Below the pieces are notes generated by a model, which saw nothing but the letters and a program-made list of their open reading frames with translations, was not told the origin of the DNA and ran no database searches. From Siphonodentalium dalli (lineage: Eukaryota > Mollusca > Scaphopoda > Gadilida > Siphonodentaliidae), in assembly GCA_032622095.1 (NCBI GenBank), contig CP136062.1, positions 200,609,828 to 200,673,827 on the forward strand: a DNA stretch of 64,000 bases. The letters are read 5' to 3'. The translations under genes and the position numbers were made by a program. Shown one piece after another: positions 24,001-39,000 of the stretch (position 1 is its first letter; every line of letters begins with the position of its first letter).

Positions 24001-27000
24001 GCTGTGGTTAAGGAGTTGATTATTTAGGGCATTACTGTATGTGTTTCATTGTTTATTAAACATATTTGTATCTGTTCATTTCAGACTGATAATGATCTCA
24101 GTGAAACTTGCCATCATGTAAGTACTTACTAGTAGCTTTGATATTGAGATAAAAATAGACACTTGTATGCTTTATACCAGTACATACTGTACGCTTCTGC
24201 AATGGTAGGTGGTTTGTCAGATTACATTGTTACATCACAGGACTGTTGACATGTGTGCAAGTTCATTTCCTGGCTTAGTAATTCGCCTTGAGTGCAATAT
24301 GTAACCTGAAAACTTCAGTTTTACTGTCAGTTACGATCAGGTACGGAATGAATTTTTTTTGACACAAGCGAAAAATAATGCCATGCCTGCTTAGTAGTAT
24401 ATTGTCCATAAACATCAACCCGATATCGCAAAGGTGACTGCATGCATTGTGGTATAACCGCGGTATGCGTGGTGTTGAAGTGATAATACCTGTTAACCTT
24501 AACACAGTGTTGGAGATTACCGCAGAATAATACCACTGTATTACCAGGATAACAACATGTTGGAGGAATCAATTACTTTAAGTGTAGCTGTAAGTAGCCG
24601 AGTCAGCGGCATAAGAATTATGGAAAGGTTAACATTCCATGAGCCGATTGTCCCCGAGGCGAATTTACCCAATGTGTTCACTGTGTGTCCTTTGTTACCA
24701 ATCATTTCTCAGTGATTTGAGATTGAGAGTACTCATTTCCAATTTAAAAGTGGTCTCTTTGTTGCATTTTTTTAATAATAGAAGATACCAAACAATAATT
24801 TTCCTCACAATTGTTGTTAATAACTTGTGTTAATAACTTGCTTCACCTGTTATAATCAGATGGTTAATAGCCATCTGGCACTACTGACGACAAACTTCTA
24901 ATTCAATTTTCCAAGGTGTAATTTCAAATTTGATATTATAACATCAAATAGCAGCATGCTTTGCCAATGCATCAGGGAGATTTATGTCAAATTCATTTTG
25001 TATCCCATTTGTATTTCCCAATTTGGAAAGTAATTTTAATGACATAAATGGTCGCTTTTCCTCTGCGTCACTTTCATTTTGTTTACATTCAAGTCACTTG
25101 AACGGTCTTGAACTTTTTTTATTGGATCTTTGTAGGCAAAATCAGCCAATAAAATTTCATCCAATCAATAGATTTGAGATAATTATTTCTAATATGTTGA
25201 AATTAATCTTCCGGGGCCATAATTATAAGCAGTCAATGACTTTTTTGTTGCATTTATGGGCATATAAAATGCAATATAATTTTTGGAATATATGTGAGCT
25301 GTTGTTTGGACATAATTTATAAATGCAACAAGAAAGACATTGATTGCATATATAAAACATGTTAGTTGTAACAGGGTCCATATATAGTTGTCTTCCAAGT
25401 TTCTGATTACTTCTAAACTTTGAAACAATTTGTCATCTTTAAAATAGGCTTTAAATTTGACACCAGAGGTTTTCTCTTTTTGATCGAGTTGTGTAACATA
25501 CTCGACCTATGTTTGATGAATGACGGTGGGCATCCACCCGCCTGTCTGTCAATGTCATGACGTTAGCACGATAACTTTATAACAACTGGGGATTATCACT
25601 TCTACTAATGGATCTCTTGGATGAGTAAAAAACCAGTCCTGTCCAAATGTTTTTCCAGGCGTTATTCTTCCTGGATTGATTAAGCACGATAACTCTAACA
25701 AACGTCGTCCAATTTTGACCAAATTGGGATCATCGTTTCTACTCCTGAATCTCTTTGATTAGTTAGAAAGCATTCTGCCCAAATTTTTTCCAGGAGTTAT
25801 TGTTTACAGAGTGTCTTTCAGTATGTAAGCATGATAACTCTAGCTAACGTAATTTGATTTTGACCAAATTCGGTTCATGGTGTTCACTCAAGCACACATT
25901 TTCTTAAGCCACATCTCAACTACAGCATCTCTGATGCTCTCAACTACAGCATCTCTGATGCATACCTCTTGTTTCACATTATGGTGATCAAAATTGGTTG
26001 GTATTTACAGGAAATACTAATACTGTACATGGCACCCATATACCATTAGCTGCTGGGTGAAAATCTTGCCCAATGCTGTCAAATTCGTATTTCTAGGACT
26101 AGTAGTAAATATGCCCATAATTAAATCCCAAATTCTGAATGTCGACAGTAATTTACAGTTATGCTCTAATTAATCGACTCCTTTGAACCCTGGCTCCCCA
26201 CAACGATCGACACCCTGACTCTGGGCTCCCAGTGCCGTTTTGACTTATTGTAGACAGTGTTTAGGTGCATGGTGTTGGTTATGTTCATTGTTTCTCTCAT
26301 AATTTTTATACCATTGAAAAGGTTATTGAATTCGGAATTCACCTCAGCAAAATCCTTTTCAATATCTTAAATCCAGAAAAAGTTGTAAAAAAATAAGCAT
26401 TTGACTGGATTTATTATACAAACTGCCAAGAAATGTTACGTAACGTCACAATCTCAACATAAATACATGGCATTACAAGTATGGGTTTTAGCCAAAACAA
26501 AATCTGGGTGTTCGCTAAATACCCAGTAAATCTATTTAGCTTGTACCTTTGTGCAATAAATTTATGATTTAATGAACTCAGTAGTTTGTATATTCTTGAA
26601 CAAAACTTGTATGACGACATGTGTTTACATCCGACAATTGCTAGCGCGAATTATGTAATTTAGCAGAAATTTCTTCACACATTGGGAGTTAAAAATACCC
26701 TAAGAATACATCACTAAAGTTTCTACCCATAACTATAGTTTTTAGGTCACATATGAGCCATATAAAGGGATATGACCTAACACAAAACGAGAGGTCGCGA
26801 GAAGCAAGATAGTGGTGCCTGTAATTGCATAAATTCAATAAAATGGTGACTATCCGGTTTTCAATCTGCTGAAACTTTGTTGTGCCAAACCTAATATCAA
26901 TAAAGTTTGGACAGCTAAAATAAGTTGTAATATGAGTTTTATGAAACACTGCGATGTTGGTAGAATGCGAGATTACATCATGGCTGGAAAACCAGCAACG

Positions 27001-30000
27001 TCGGGCATATATGCAATTATGTTCTGGTCGGAATACCGGCCAGCCGGGTTCATAATGTTAACAAGGTTGTAGGCCGGTAATTAACATCATCATTCCTCCA
27101 GTCAACTGGCAGTCATGTGGTATCACCGTGAATGTTATTGGTTGACATGCAGTATTCGCTGGTAAACTTACTGCGTTAATAGTTTTTACCTGCGATAACC
27201 ATGTAAATTACCACCACATTCATTATGTGACCGAAATAACGGCAAATTCAAATTTATATCTAGAAACTTTTAAACACTTCAGTGTTCGACTGATGCCATT
27301 TTCAATCGCCAAGTATTCAATTCACAAATAACATATCTACACCATCAGGGGTATCTTTATTTTCAAGTTAACTAAACACAACATATTTCAATTAATTAAT
27401 TGTTTACAGTTTATTCAACATACGAAGTTAGTCACCGACCGACATTTGCGATTGCATCATCATTGCAGCTTCACGCCATGCCAGAAATATACAAATTCTC
27501 TGGTATGGTTACAATGCCGACTTTAAAAAAAATGAAATTCATATAAACACAACATTGCATAAAGAATAGTTTCTAACCGGGACTGTGAGGTGGTACCGCT
27601 GTCGGTGGCAGCATGAACATGGTTAAGTACTGTGGTAATACTGGTGGTCAACATTAATCAGATTAATCAGTGCATAGCTGTAAGTAAATAAAATCAGGGA
27701 ACCATAATATGTCCAACTTCACTAAATTTTGTATACTACAAAATATTCCTGATCAACCTGCACCAGCTTTCATCTAGGCCAGATCCACATTATCATCAGT
27801 TAGTACAAATCAGAATACATGTCGCAACATGTGTTATTTGACAATTTGTAATTGCGTCATAACCAGACAGAATCGAACACGTGGCTTTGAGCAATGTCCA
27901 CTTTGATATCTTTCAGATCTACAGTAATGCCCTAATTAATCGACTGCTTAACCACAGCAGAATTCTGCTGTGGTTAAGCAGTCGATGAATTAGGGCATTA
28001 CTGTAAGCTAATATAATTGTCAATGCATCTATCTTTAAAGATAATTATTTTCCTGTGAATTTTTGTTAACTGGTGGTAAGCGTAAGCTGTCAAATAAAAA
28101 TTATCTCGTTTATCATTCCCTGTTGGTTTTATATAGTCGAAGATATACAGGTGATTTCCTTAATCTGGTTCGAGTAGGGAAATATGCTAGAGGGGAAATT
28201 TGGACTACTACACCATGGGGGACAGTACCATGACCGGGACCCACTGACCTTCTAGTGGACACCCTGATTATATTAACTTTTTCACCGTTTCACATATAAC
28301 TGAACCGACACAAACTCTCTCTATTGATACCATAGCAGGAAAATACAATCACGGAATACTCTTTAATGTTCCACACTTCTGTAAAATGGGACCCTTGTTT
28401 ACTTCTTTGGTGATCAATTCTATGACTTTTTCCGAGATACATGTACATACAGAGTGTGTGCTAGTATATACATGTAAGATCCTTCATGTATTTATGAAGC
28501 TAGTTCGGTCAATGCAATGTGACAAAAGTGATATATTAAAGTCCTGATCTGAATATTAAATATTGTGAGTTGTTTTTAATTTTTTTAATGAATTTTTTTG
28601 TCTGAAGATTATAATATGCTTCAATGAATTTTTTTTATTATACCCCCACTTTCGAAGAAAATGGGGGGTATACTGGATTGACTGCGTCTGTCCGTCACAC
28701 TTTCTCCCTCCGTGTGTCGAGCCGTCCGTCCGTCCATCCGTCTGTGCGACCTCATAACACGAACAACTATGAACCGATTTCAATAATTTTTTGTATGCAA
28801 TCTCCTTAGGACCGCCTCTCAGCATGATGCTAATTGCGGTGCGGTGCGGTCCGACTTTCTTTTTAGCTCAACTTTACTTTGTAAAGTTTGAGCTATTGCC
28901 ATGGCTTGGTATCCGTCGTGTGTGTGTGCGTGATTCGTCAACAATTTCCTTTAACACGGGCTACAGTTCGTACCTTTGGTCCGATTATTATGACATGTAG
29001 ATGGGAACGAGTCATTTTGGGGTTATTTCGCAAAAAAAACATGGCCGCCAGTGGCCCGCTTGGATTTCAAAATTCAATCCATTAGCACGGGCTACAGGCC
29101 GTACTGTTTGTCTTATTGTCATGAAATTTGTCATGGATGTTAATATTGACATGTAGATGGGAACGAGTAATTTTGGGGTCATTCGGCCAAAAAACATGGC
29201 CGCTGGCAGCCATCTTAGATTTTACTCTTTGCATGACTAAATCCTTTAGCACGGGCTACAGGTCGTACCTTTGGTCAGATCATCATGAAATTTGTCATGG
29301 ATGTTATCAATTACATCTAAATGGGAACAAGTCATTTTGGGGCCATTCGGCCAAAAAACATGGCCGCCAGCAGCCATCTTGGATTTTATCATGGCTGTTG
29401 AAATTGGAATGTAGATGGGAACGAGTCATTTTGGGGTCATTAGGACAAAAAATATGGCCGCCAGCAGCCATCTTGGATTTTACTCTTTGTATGACTAAAT
29501 CCTTTAGCACGGGCTACAGGTCGTACCTTTAGTCAGATCATCATGAAATTTGTCATGGATATTAACAATGACATATAAATGGGAACGAGTAATTTTGGGG
29601 TCATTCGGCCAAAAAACATGGCCGCCGGCAGCCATCTTAGATTTTACTCTTTGTATGACTAAATCCTTTAGCACAGGCTACAGGTCGTACCTTTAGTCTG
29701 ATCATCATAAAATTTGTCATGGCTGTTGAAATTGGAATATAGATGGGAACGAGTCATTTTGGGGTCATTTGGACAAAAAACATGGCCGCCAGCAGCTATC
29801 TTGGATCATTATGAAATTTGTCTTGACTTTTGACATTGACATGTAGATGGGAATGAGTCATTTTGGGGTTATTCAGCATTAAAACATGGCTGCCAGTGGC
29901 CATCTTGGATTCTAATCTTTGCATGACTAAAGCTATCAAATGTTTTTGAATTGTTGGAAAACATAGCCGCCAGCAACCATCGTAGATTTTACTTTTATAT

Positions 30001-33000
30001 ACATATATATATATCTCTTCATGTTGATAAACTAGTATTAGACATTCAACTTTCCACATTCTTAAATCACTCCATCGACAGTAGCACATTAAATTATTCC
30101 CTTTCCAAGTTGAGCTACAGTGTCATTGACACTTTCATTTTAAGTTACGCCTTACTTTTCGACTTATTTTGACTTAGAAAATTCTGTCCGACTTAATAAC
30201 TTTAACAAATATGAACCGATTTCAAAAATTTTTGGTATACATGCTTCTCACAACACCCTCTCTACATGATGCGGCTCAGGGTTGGCTCGGACTGTTTTTC
30301 CTAACATTACACTTCTTTTTCGACTTATTTAGATTTTTTTTTTGTGGATGCTATCAAGTTAGGATATTCTATTGCTATAATATCTCAGATGAGTTCGAAA
30401 ATCAGCTTTGTCCAAATTTTTTCCCTGGAGTTGTGTGCCTTCTTAGCAGAAGTTTGGTTTGACTGACGAAACACTCGACAAAAGCCATCTTAGATGTTAA
30501 GGTTGCGTTTCATTTTCTACCCTTTTTTGGGTTTCTGCAATCATTCGAACAAATATGAACCAATTTGAATATTTTTTTCTGTACAAGCTTCTTGCAACAC
30601 CATATCGATATAATTAATCCAAATTTTTCTTTAAAGTTAAAAATCTTTTTTGTTGGGTTTACGGATAATGCGGGTTGAATTTGCCACGGTGGGGGTATGC
30701 TAGCACACGAGTGCACACCTCTTGTTTTCTTTTGTAGTTCTTGTGGCAATACAAGAGGAATCTAACCAAGGACAACAGATTCATGTTTGCTGGGAAAGAT
30801 GTTTGTGCAAATGAGCTCAAGCAGGTTGGTGATTTATATCAATCCTCTCAATTAAAGAAATTTAATTAATTAGGAAAAGATGAAAAAAGTTTGTTGGCTT
30901 TTTTTTTGCTTTTGCAGAGGCATATTTCAGAACCTGCCAATATTATGTTAAAAATTAAAACAAATTGCTGCAGACATTGTCTTAGTGTTTATTATTATTA
31001 TTATTATTATTATATATACATTTAAAACGCATTCTACTGTAAATTAGTTTCAATGCGCTTACATCAATCAATAAAAATAAAAATATACAAGGTAAGAGAT
31101 AAAAAAGTAGTAAATGAGCATTACAAAATCATAACGACCATCTGCATGTGACTAAGAAATAACTAAAAAAAATTAAAAACCAACGACCATAGTTGTACTG
31201 GAAGTCTTCATGCAGCAAAATTTCATTGTTGAATGCCAAAGACTACTGAGATAACAAGAACTGTCTTGATAATCAGCAATTTAAGCCGGTCCCAACCAAA
31301 GTCGGCCATGATAATTTATGACCAAGTTCAAATTATAAATTGAAGATATATGTGTTGAGCATGCAACTATATGGATCATATACTTTTAGCTGAGGAAATA
31401 TTTTTTTGCCTAGGCAATTTTTTAAAACTTTTTAGCTTAGGCAATAGCTACAGAACCCAAAATTTGGATTAACAACGTGGCTCAAGGTGTTTGTCATGGG
31501 TACTGCTGAAATATAATATGGGTACTGCTCAAAAATAATGATCCTTCAGTGATGAGATTCCACATGTTGAAACCAGTGTTATGTTTTCAGCAATGAAAGA
31601 TAACTCTAAAATACAGATGTTGATTATAATCAGATATGGGGTGCTGCATAGTTTCCTCATTATCTTATTTGCAGCAGCAAATGGCTGCACTCAAGTTGTT
31701 CTGCATTATATTTGTGGTATTAAAAAAAAACACGACTTGTAACACTTTGTATAAATTTTCAAGTAAATACTGTAATGAGTAAAAAAATTTGCAAATGTTT
31801 TAGATGATATTGATACCGTATATAGCTACATGTAATATGGTTACACTCTGACATGCTGTTATTTAATATCTGATTGGCAAAGTTTAAATAACTTTCCATT
31901 CACCTAGCAAATGCTTGAGGGCTTTTAAAACAAGATCACATTTTATATTTACAATATGTACATGACACCAGAGCTGTTAAGTTTCACGGATTGTCCGTGA
32001 GACTCCCGGATTGCCACGGCAATTACGAAAATATGGATAACCCCCAATTTATCCCGGATTCAGCAAAAACCAGCATTCAAAATCAAAAAAACGATGTTTT
32101 TTTTATTTGTTTGAATAGATATTTGCGGGGGATTCCCCAAATGACAGGAAATTCGTTTTTTCCGGTAGCGTAAATACCCACACATTAACATTCCCAGAAT
32201 GTACAGTCGGTAACTTTTGATTGAAGAAAGACTGATCAGTGGTGAACTGTTGACTGATATTAATTGATTTTCACACTCTGGTGAAGCCACAAGTATAAAG
32301 GTGTGTTGTTGTAGTATACAATACGTATAATCACAAGTGTGCAACTGTATTGTTCAGCCTCATTGATGAACATGTCTTAGTAACGGATTAGTGGCATGCA
32401 TTGCAAACGAAATAAAACTGAAAGATGGGTCATTTTGTACTTTCGTTTTCACCCATACATGTCCGGTTGTAACCTTTGTAACTTGGTTTTGTTTTTACTT
32501 ATTTTAAACAAAGTATACAATACGTATAAACACAAGTGTGCAGCTGTATTGTAAGGCCCCATTGATGAACATACTGTAAATAACGGATACTTTATGATTT
32601 AAGTTCACTGATAGTGGTATGCATGGCGAACATAATGTGTCCATTTCTTTTGCGGGTAAAACTTTTAAGACGGGTCATTTTGTACTTTCGGTTTCACGCA
32701 TACATGTCTGGTTTTAACCTGTGTAACTCGGGTTCGTTTTTACTTACTTTAAACAAAGTTTCTGCTTCTTAAAATTTGTTAATAAATGGTGGAATGTGTG
32801 CATTTCTTTTGTGGGTTAAACCGTAAGGCGTAAGACGAGTCCATTTTGTAGTTTATTACGATTTCGCGCATATCCGGCTGTATCCGGTGGAATTCTGAGT
32901 ATTTTTACGAAGTGTCTGCTTCTTTCTTTTCAATAAATGGTGGTACATGTATCTCCCACACACAGCAGCTTTATTACAATTACCAATAGGACATTCATTA

Positions 33001-36000
33001 CCATTTTATATAGGTACTTCTTTCTTTTCAATAAATGGTGGTACATGTATCTCCCACACACAGCAGCTTTATTACAATTACCAATAGGACATTCATTACC
33101 ATTTTATATAGGTCTATTATATTTATAAAATAAACACAAAATAGAAACTCATAAAAACTAAGTAATCTTCATCATAAAAATTATTTTTGGAACATGAACA
33201 TATTTGGGCATACCTCCCGAAAAAATCTCCCGGATTGACATTTTCAAAACTTAACAGGTCTGCATGACACCCAGCTGTTTTCATTGAAAGTAGGCAGATT
33301 GTACAACATGTTCTGGAAAAAGCTTATTGTTTTTTGGAAGCAGAGAGAGTTTCCCTGAAATATTGCAATACAAGTGAAAATATGCCAGCTCAAACTATTA
33401 TAAAAATAAAGAATCTTGGTTAACCCTTTACCCAACAAACCGGCCAAAACCGGCCAAAAACGGCCAAATAAAGCTGCAACAGCCTAAATTATCTTGGGGG
33501 TCTGTCTCAATAAAACCATACAAATATGGATATCATTGGAACCGGCTCATTGACCACATTGTGATGGTTACAGTTATGCCCTGTGCCAATGCATTCTCTT
33601 ATATATGCGAGTCGACCATAGGTCGCCTCTCATATATAAGAGAATGCATTGGCCTAAAAAAAATCTTTTTTTAACACTTTTTACCATTTTTATAATTTTT
33701 ATTTTTATTTTTATAATTTTTAATGTGTTAAGCCAATGCATTCTCTTATATATGCGAGGCGACCTATGGTCGACTCGCATATATAAGAGAATGCATTGGC
33801 ACAGGGCCGTTCTGTTGGGTAAAGGGTTAAATAGTTTTACCCTTTTACAGGTTCCTGAGTGTGACGAGTTAGCACAAGAATCGGGACAGCTTATCCCTTG
33901 TCTTATTGAACACAAGAACAACATTACCGGCAATTGTAAAACATTCCTCAATAAAATGGCGACTATAGTATTCAGCGATTACCGACTGATATACAAGTTT
34001 GTCGACAAATGTGAACGCAGCATTAAAGAACACAAGTGTGGAAGGATGGCCGTAGATGATCCGGATCTAATGGTATGTTGTTTTTAAAAATAAAAACGCA
34101 GTCATGTTCTTCTGGAATACATGTAATTGCAGTATGTCACACCATGAGAAGAACGTCTTGCTGCCCCCTCTGATGTAATGATGACAAGAATTGTTTCTGC
34201 GACTGTCTGATGAAATCAACATTTGAATCTTCAAGGCAGCTCAGAAATTTATCATGACTAGTAATTATTCCCAATTGTATGGCCCCGTCATTATTGAGGG
34301 ATATGGCTTCAAATATCACTGTTAATTTGATGCAGGTGATTGCTGCGAAAATGGGTTGCACAGAATTGTTGCAATTGTCTCACTATCACTTTTACCTTTC
34401 CTCAATAATTGTTCAATCAAGTGCACCATAATTGCGATATTCAAAGAATAACAGCTGCCGATTGTTAGTTAACAACAAGGTGAATCTAATCATTTTCAGG
34501 ATGAACTACCCAATCGTAATCATATTTGTCACGTTGATCAAAATCATTCAGAAAATTATAATCGGGTTTGGTTGTTTACCAGGGCTTGTGTTATTTCTGT
34601 CCTTTAATCAGGATGACAAATTAAAATAAACACATCTTAATTTGACATAAACCCATGTAAAGAGTAGGGCTGCAACGATGCATCGCAATTTCAATGCATC
34701 ACAATTCTTTCTCTGCATTGCATTGTCAGGATGTTACCACGATGCATCATGATATATGTTTTGAATGGCAGCAGCTTCCTACTCAATCACAGTTGCAGGA
34801 AATTTGTGTCTAAAAACTTGAGAAAAAAAAACATTTCCACAACTATAGTTACTACATAGACTTATGGTACACTATAACTATGGTGGTGGAAATGTTTATT
34901 GTTTCGGGTTTTTTGATACAAATTTACAACAACTGTGCTACCCATGTACTTCACTCTGACTTAACTTAATATTTCCAACCTTTCAACCAACAAGTTTGGG
35001 TACAATCAGATTGTAAAACTGATTGTTTTAGTTGTTCTGTCAATTTATTTGTAACAAATAAATGTAGAAAAATTAGCTTCAAGTTACACATATCTACTGT
35101 GTAGAGCTGTACATCATTCATTAATCTGAAGCGACAATTATCAGGTTCAACTTAAAGTTTGCATCATGATGCTCAATGTATTTTAGAGGAAAATTATGAT
35201 GCGCATCGCTTCGTGAACCTCTGAATATAGTCAGCCCTAACAATGATAGATTAAACAAATATAAGCCTCTTTGTACAGATAGATTTGCTCTTGGGTACAG
35301 TGAAAACTTTCACTATTGTGAAGTGTTGCTCCCTATTATTGGGATGGGGGGGGTATTTATTTATTGATTTATTAATAGGAGGTCATAAATTATATTTTGA
35401 AGACGTGGCATTCCCTGAGAAAGGATCTATGCCTAAATTGTCTCCATATTTTCTTCAGTTTGCACATTCTCAAGGGACAACATTATCCTGTTTGCAAAAC
35501 CATCTGATGAAGCTTGACGATGAATGTAAACTACAAGTTCTTCGCGTCGCCGAGCTGCAGTCTGATGATTATCACCTTGACCGTCCTTTGTACTATGCAT
35601 GCAGAGACGCTCGAGAAATATTGTGTCCACAAGTGGTTCCTGGACATGGGAAGATTTATAAGTGTCTCAAAAAGCATAAAACAGACCAAAAAATGGATGC
35701 TGCGGTAAACATTTTAGTTTTTCTTTTGAGAATGTAGATTTTATGCGCCTGTTTTGAAAAAATGGTCGTATTATGTAAATGGGTTGTCTGTCCGTCCGTT
35801 GTCCATCCGTCATCAATCCGCTTTTGGTTTCCAGATGATAACTTTATATTGAATCGAGTGAACTGAACCAAATTTGGTATGTTCGAATATGGGTTTCGTC
35901 CGCATGAGTTATGTCCCTTTTTCGACTTAGATTTTACCTGATTTGCAGTTTCCGGATGATAACTTTAGATGAATCAAGTGAACTGAACCAAATTTGGTAT

Positions 36001-39000
36001 ATTAGTTTACCACCCCAAAATACAGATCAAGTTCGAATATGGGTTTCGTCCGCATGATTTTGACTGAGTTATGCCCCTTTTTCGACTTAGATTTTACCTG
36101 ATATGCGGTTTCCAGATATAACTTGAGATTGAATCGAGTGAACTGAACCAAATTTGGTATACAGATGGAATTTGGATTGGATGGAATGATTGTTTATGTG
36201 GTTATTTCTCACTGGTAACAAGGTATATTAATTTCAACTTAAAATGTTTATATTTTGAGGTTTCTGATTGATAACAAAAAATTTGGTATGTGAATTTTTC
36301 AGTAAAATATACCACACTTGAAGTTATTGTGTTTTATTTTTGTTATTATTTAGTCTTAAGTCAAAGTTTTCAAACAAATGAATTAAACCTTGCCCCACTC
36401 TACTCCAGAAACGGGCGTATTATGCCACGCCCTGACGGCGTGCTCTTGTTTTACCTTATTTTCTTCCGTCAGTAGTTTTTCACATTTTTCCACATCCCTC
36501 ATTCGATCATCACAAAACTTCATACTGATATTCATGGTGGCCTCTAGATAGGAGACATCTTATTTATGATAAAAAACATGGCTGCCAGCAGCCATCTTGG
36601 TTTTTGCTCTTTGCATGACTAAATCCTTCAGCACACCTTACAGATCACAGCCCTCATCTGATTGCCAACAACTTCATATGGATCTTCGGGTGACCTCTAT
36701 TTGCATCCTCAATTCAATCCCTTCATTGTCAGGACTTATTATATTCCATATGATTTTGCAAGATTCCGTACATACTTGTTCACGAGAATCCAGGGTAATT
36801 TGCGAGAATATTTACGATTTGGATTCTCGCCGAAATATAAGCCCTGATTGTATTGCTTTAATTTTTTTTTTAAGTTGCTTATTCTTAATCCTCCCATTAA
36901 CTGTAATGCATAACATTTAAAAAATCATTCCCTCTCCATGTTGAGATACACTGTTATTGACACTTTCATTTTCAAGACAAGTATTAATTTGTTGATTGCC
37001 TAACTTAATATTTTTTAACTTCTACAGTGTAAATCTGAGTTGATAAAACGGCAGAAAATGATTTCCCAGGATGTTAAGATAAACAGATCCTTCTTTGATG
37101 CTTGCCATAAGGACATCCAGGATCATGTATGTTTCCGTGATGTACCGCCGTCAATGTACATCGGAAGGTCACAGGTACTGCTTTGCTTGGAAAATGCTCT
37201 CAAGGCAGGTTAGTCTACTGTAAATCTTATATTATTTATGCTTTCAATTGTGCTATTTGTGGCTGTTTTTTCTGTACTTACATTATTTAAACCCCTTACC
37301 CAAATGTTTTCAAAGATATCTACTCTTTGGCAAAGACTTACTATACAGGAATTAAGCGTCTGGTCACAGCTAGCGACTGGTCGAAAAGCCCAAATGACCA
37401 TTGCTTGTTTGCTTGTGAATGCCATTATGACCGTTGCTTATTCATTCATGTAAACCTTTAATTTACTGAGTAAAATGCTGCTGTTTTTATGTTGGGTTGA
37501 TTCAATATGCATAAGATGAATAACAACAACCCGATAACATGCCATATTATTTACAAGGCAGTGGACACTTTCTTTGAAAGACATGCAAATAACTCGCTAA
37601 TGCAAAAAAAACATGACCTGTGTTTCTGGTAAATTCAAGTGGCCTTCAAACGGCCCTCGACGGTTTTCATTTTATTGAATTTTTTTTACAAGAACTAAAT
37701 ATCAAATAAAAGAATCAAAACAATTTTACAAATGTTTTTGTCATATAGTTTTCCAGCATGTCCAGTGACATGTCCATCCGTATTGACCAATGATGAGCGA
37801 AATATGTGAGCCCTGACATTCCAGTTATATTGGGCTGGATCAATACAGTGTACGACAAGTACAACATGTACAACATAAAGTACATCTCCTCATTTGAGAA
37901 GATGATAAATGATAAATTTGCTCATCCTCATACACTGGAATGGTCTATTCATCAATTCTATAGAAGTTCTGATAATATGAGCAAACAAATGGCTAATCAA
38001 GTAACTACACATCATCTAGTATCCAGTTAGCAAAGGGTTAAATAAAGTGCACCATCTTGATTATTGGAATGAAATTTAATATGTGGGTTTACCAGCAGAA
38101 AATGCAGGTCAAGTTCCAATTCAGATTCTACCCGCCAATTTTCACCAGAGTTATGGCCCTTTTGTTGGAATTTGAACTCAATTTTTGTTTCCGGATAACT
38201 TTAGTAATTCAGAACTGAATGAAATGAAATTATTTATGTGAGTTTACTAGCTTAAAATACAGGTCAAGTTCGAATTTGGTTGCAGCCTGCCAGTTTTCAC
38301 TAGATTTATGGCCCTTTGTTGAAATTGCCACAGGCATATTTTGCCATGCCCTAGCGTCTAGCGATACTCTTGTTGTAATTAGATTAGGATCCATTCAGGA
38401 AATTTAAATCAAATATCTAATACTTCCTGAATATTTATAACTAGCGGATGGACCTGGCATTGCACGATCAAAGTGTGGTAAAATTATAATTGAAACAGTT
38501 ACAATAAATTAGAAAATATAATACTAAAGAGCATTTATGTTATGGTATTGTTCATGATGAGGTAAAACAAATGGATGTTGGGTGGAGCTGAGAACCAGCC
38601 ATGTTACTCTGAGGGCTAAAATACATGACCACACCAAATTTCAGTGAAATCCGCCCAGTATTTTCTGAGAACCTCCCAGTAGTTCCTGAGAACTGCAATG
38701 CCCGTGCAGATATGACGTCAAACATGGAGGTTTACAAAGCTTAAAAAGGTCTGTTTATTTAAGCTAGAGTTTCTTAGTTGCTTACATTGCTGAATTGTCT
38801 CCATTTTAGCAAAAAGGGTCAGACCAGAGTGCATCCGTGAGATGAGTGATTTGCGGAAAACCTTGCTAGAAGACTACCAGATTAGTCCTAATATTGTCAC
38901 TGCGTGCGGAGATGAGATCCAAGCAAAATGTCATGACAAGCTTGAGAAGGGTGGCGCCACTCTTCACTGCCTTATGGACTTAGCTCGACCTGCTAATAAT

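Noticed and set aside
33574-33951. Minus-strand frame of 125 codons
   Set aside because: Covers the MITE hairpins and the antisense of GLG1 exon D.
35285-35458. Upstream extension of the exon E frame to an ATG at 35285
   Set aside because: No family similarity, a good acceptor at 35458, and the vertebrate protein aligns only from 35459 on.
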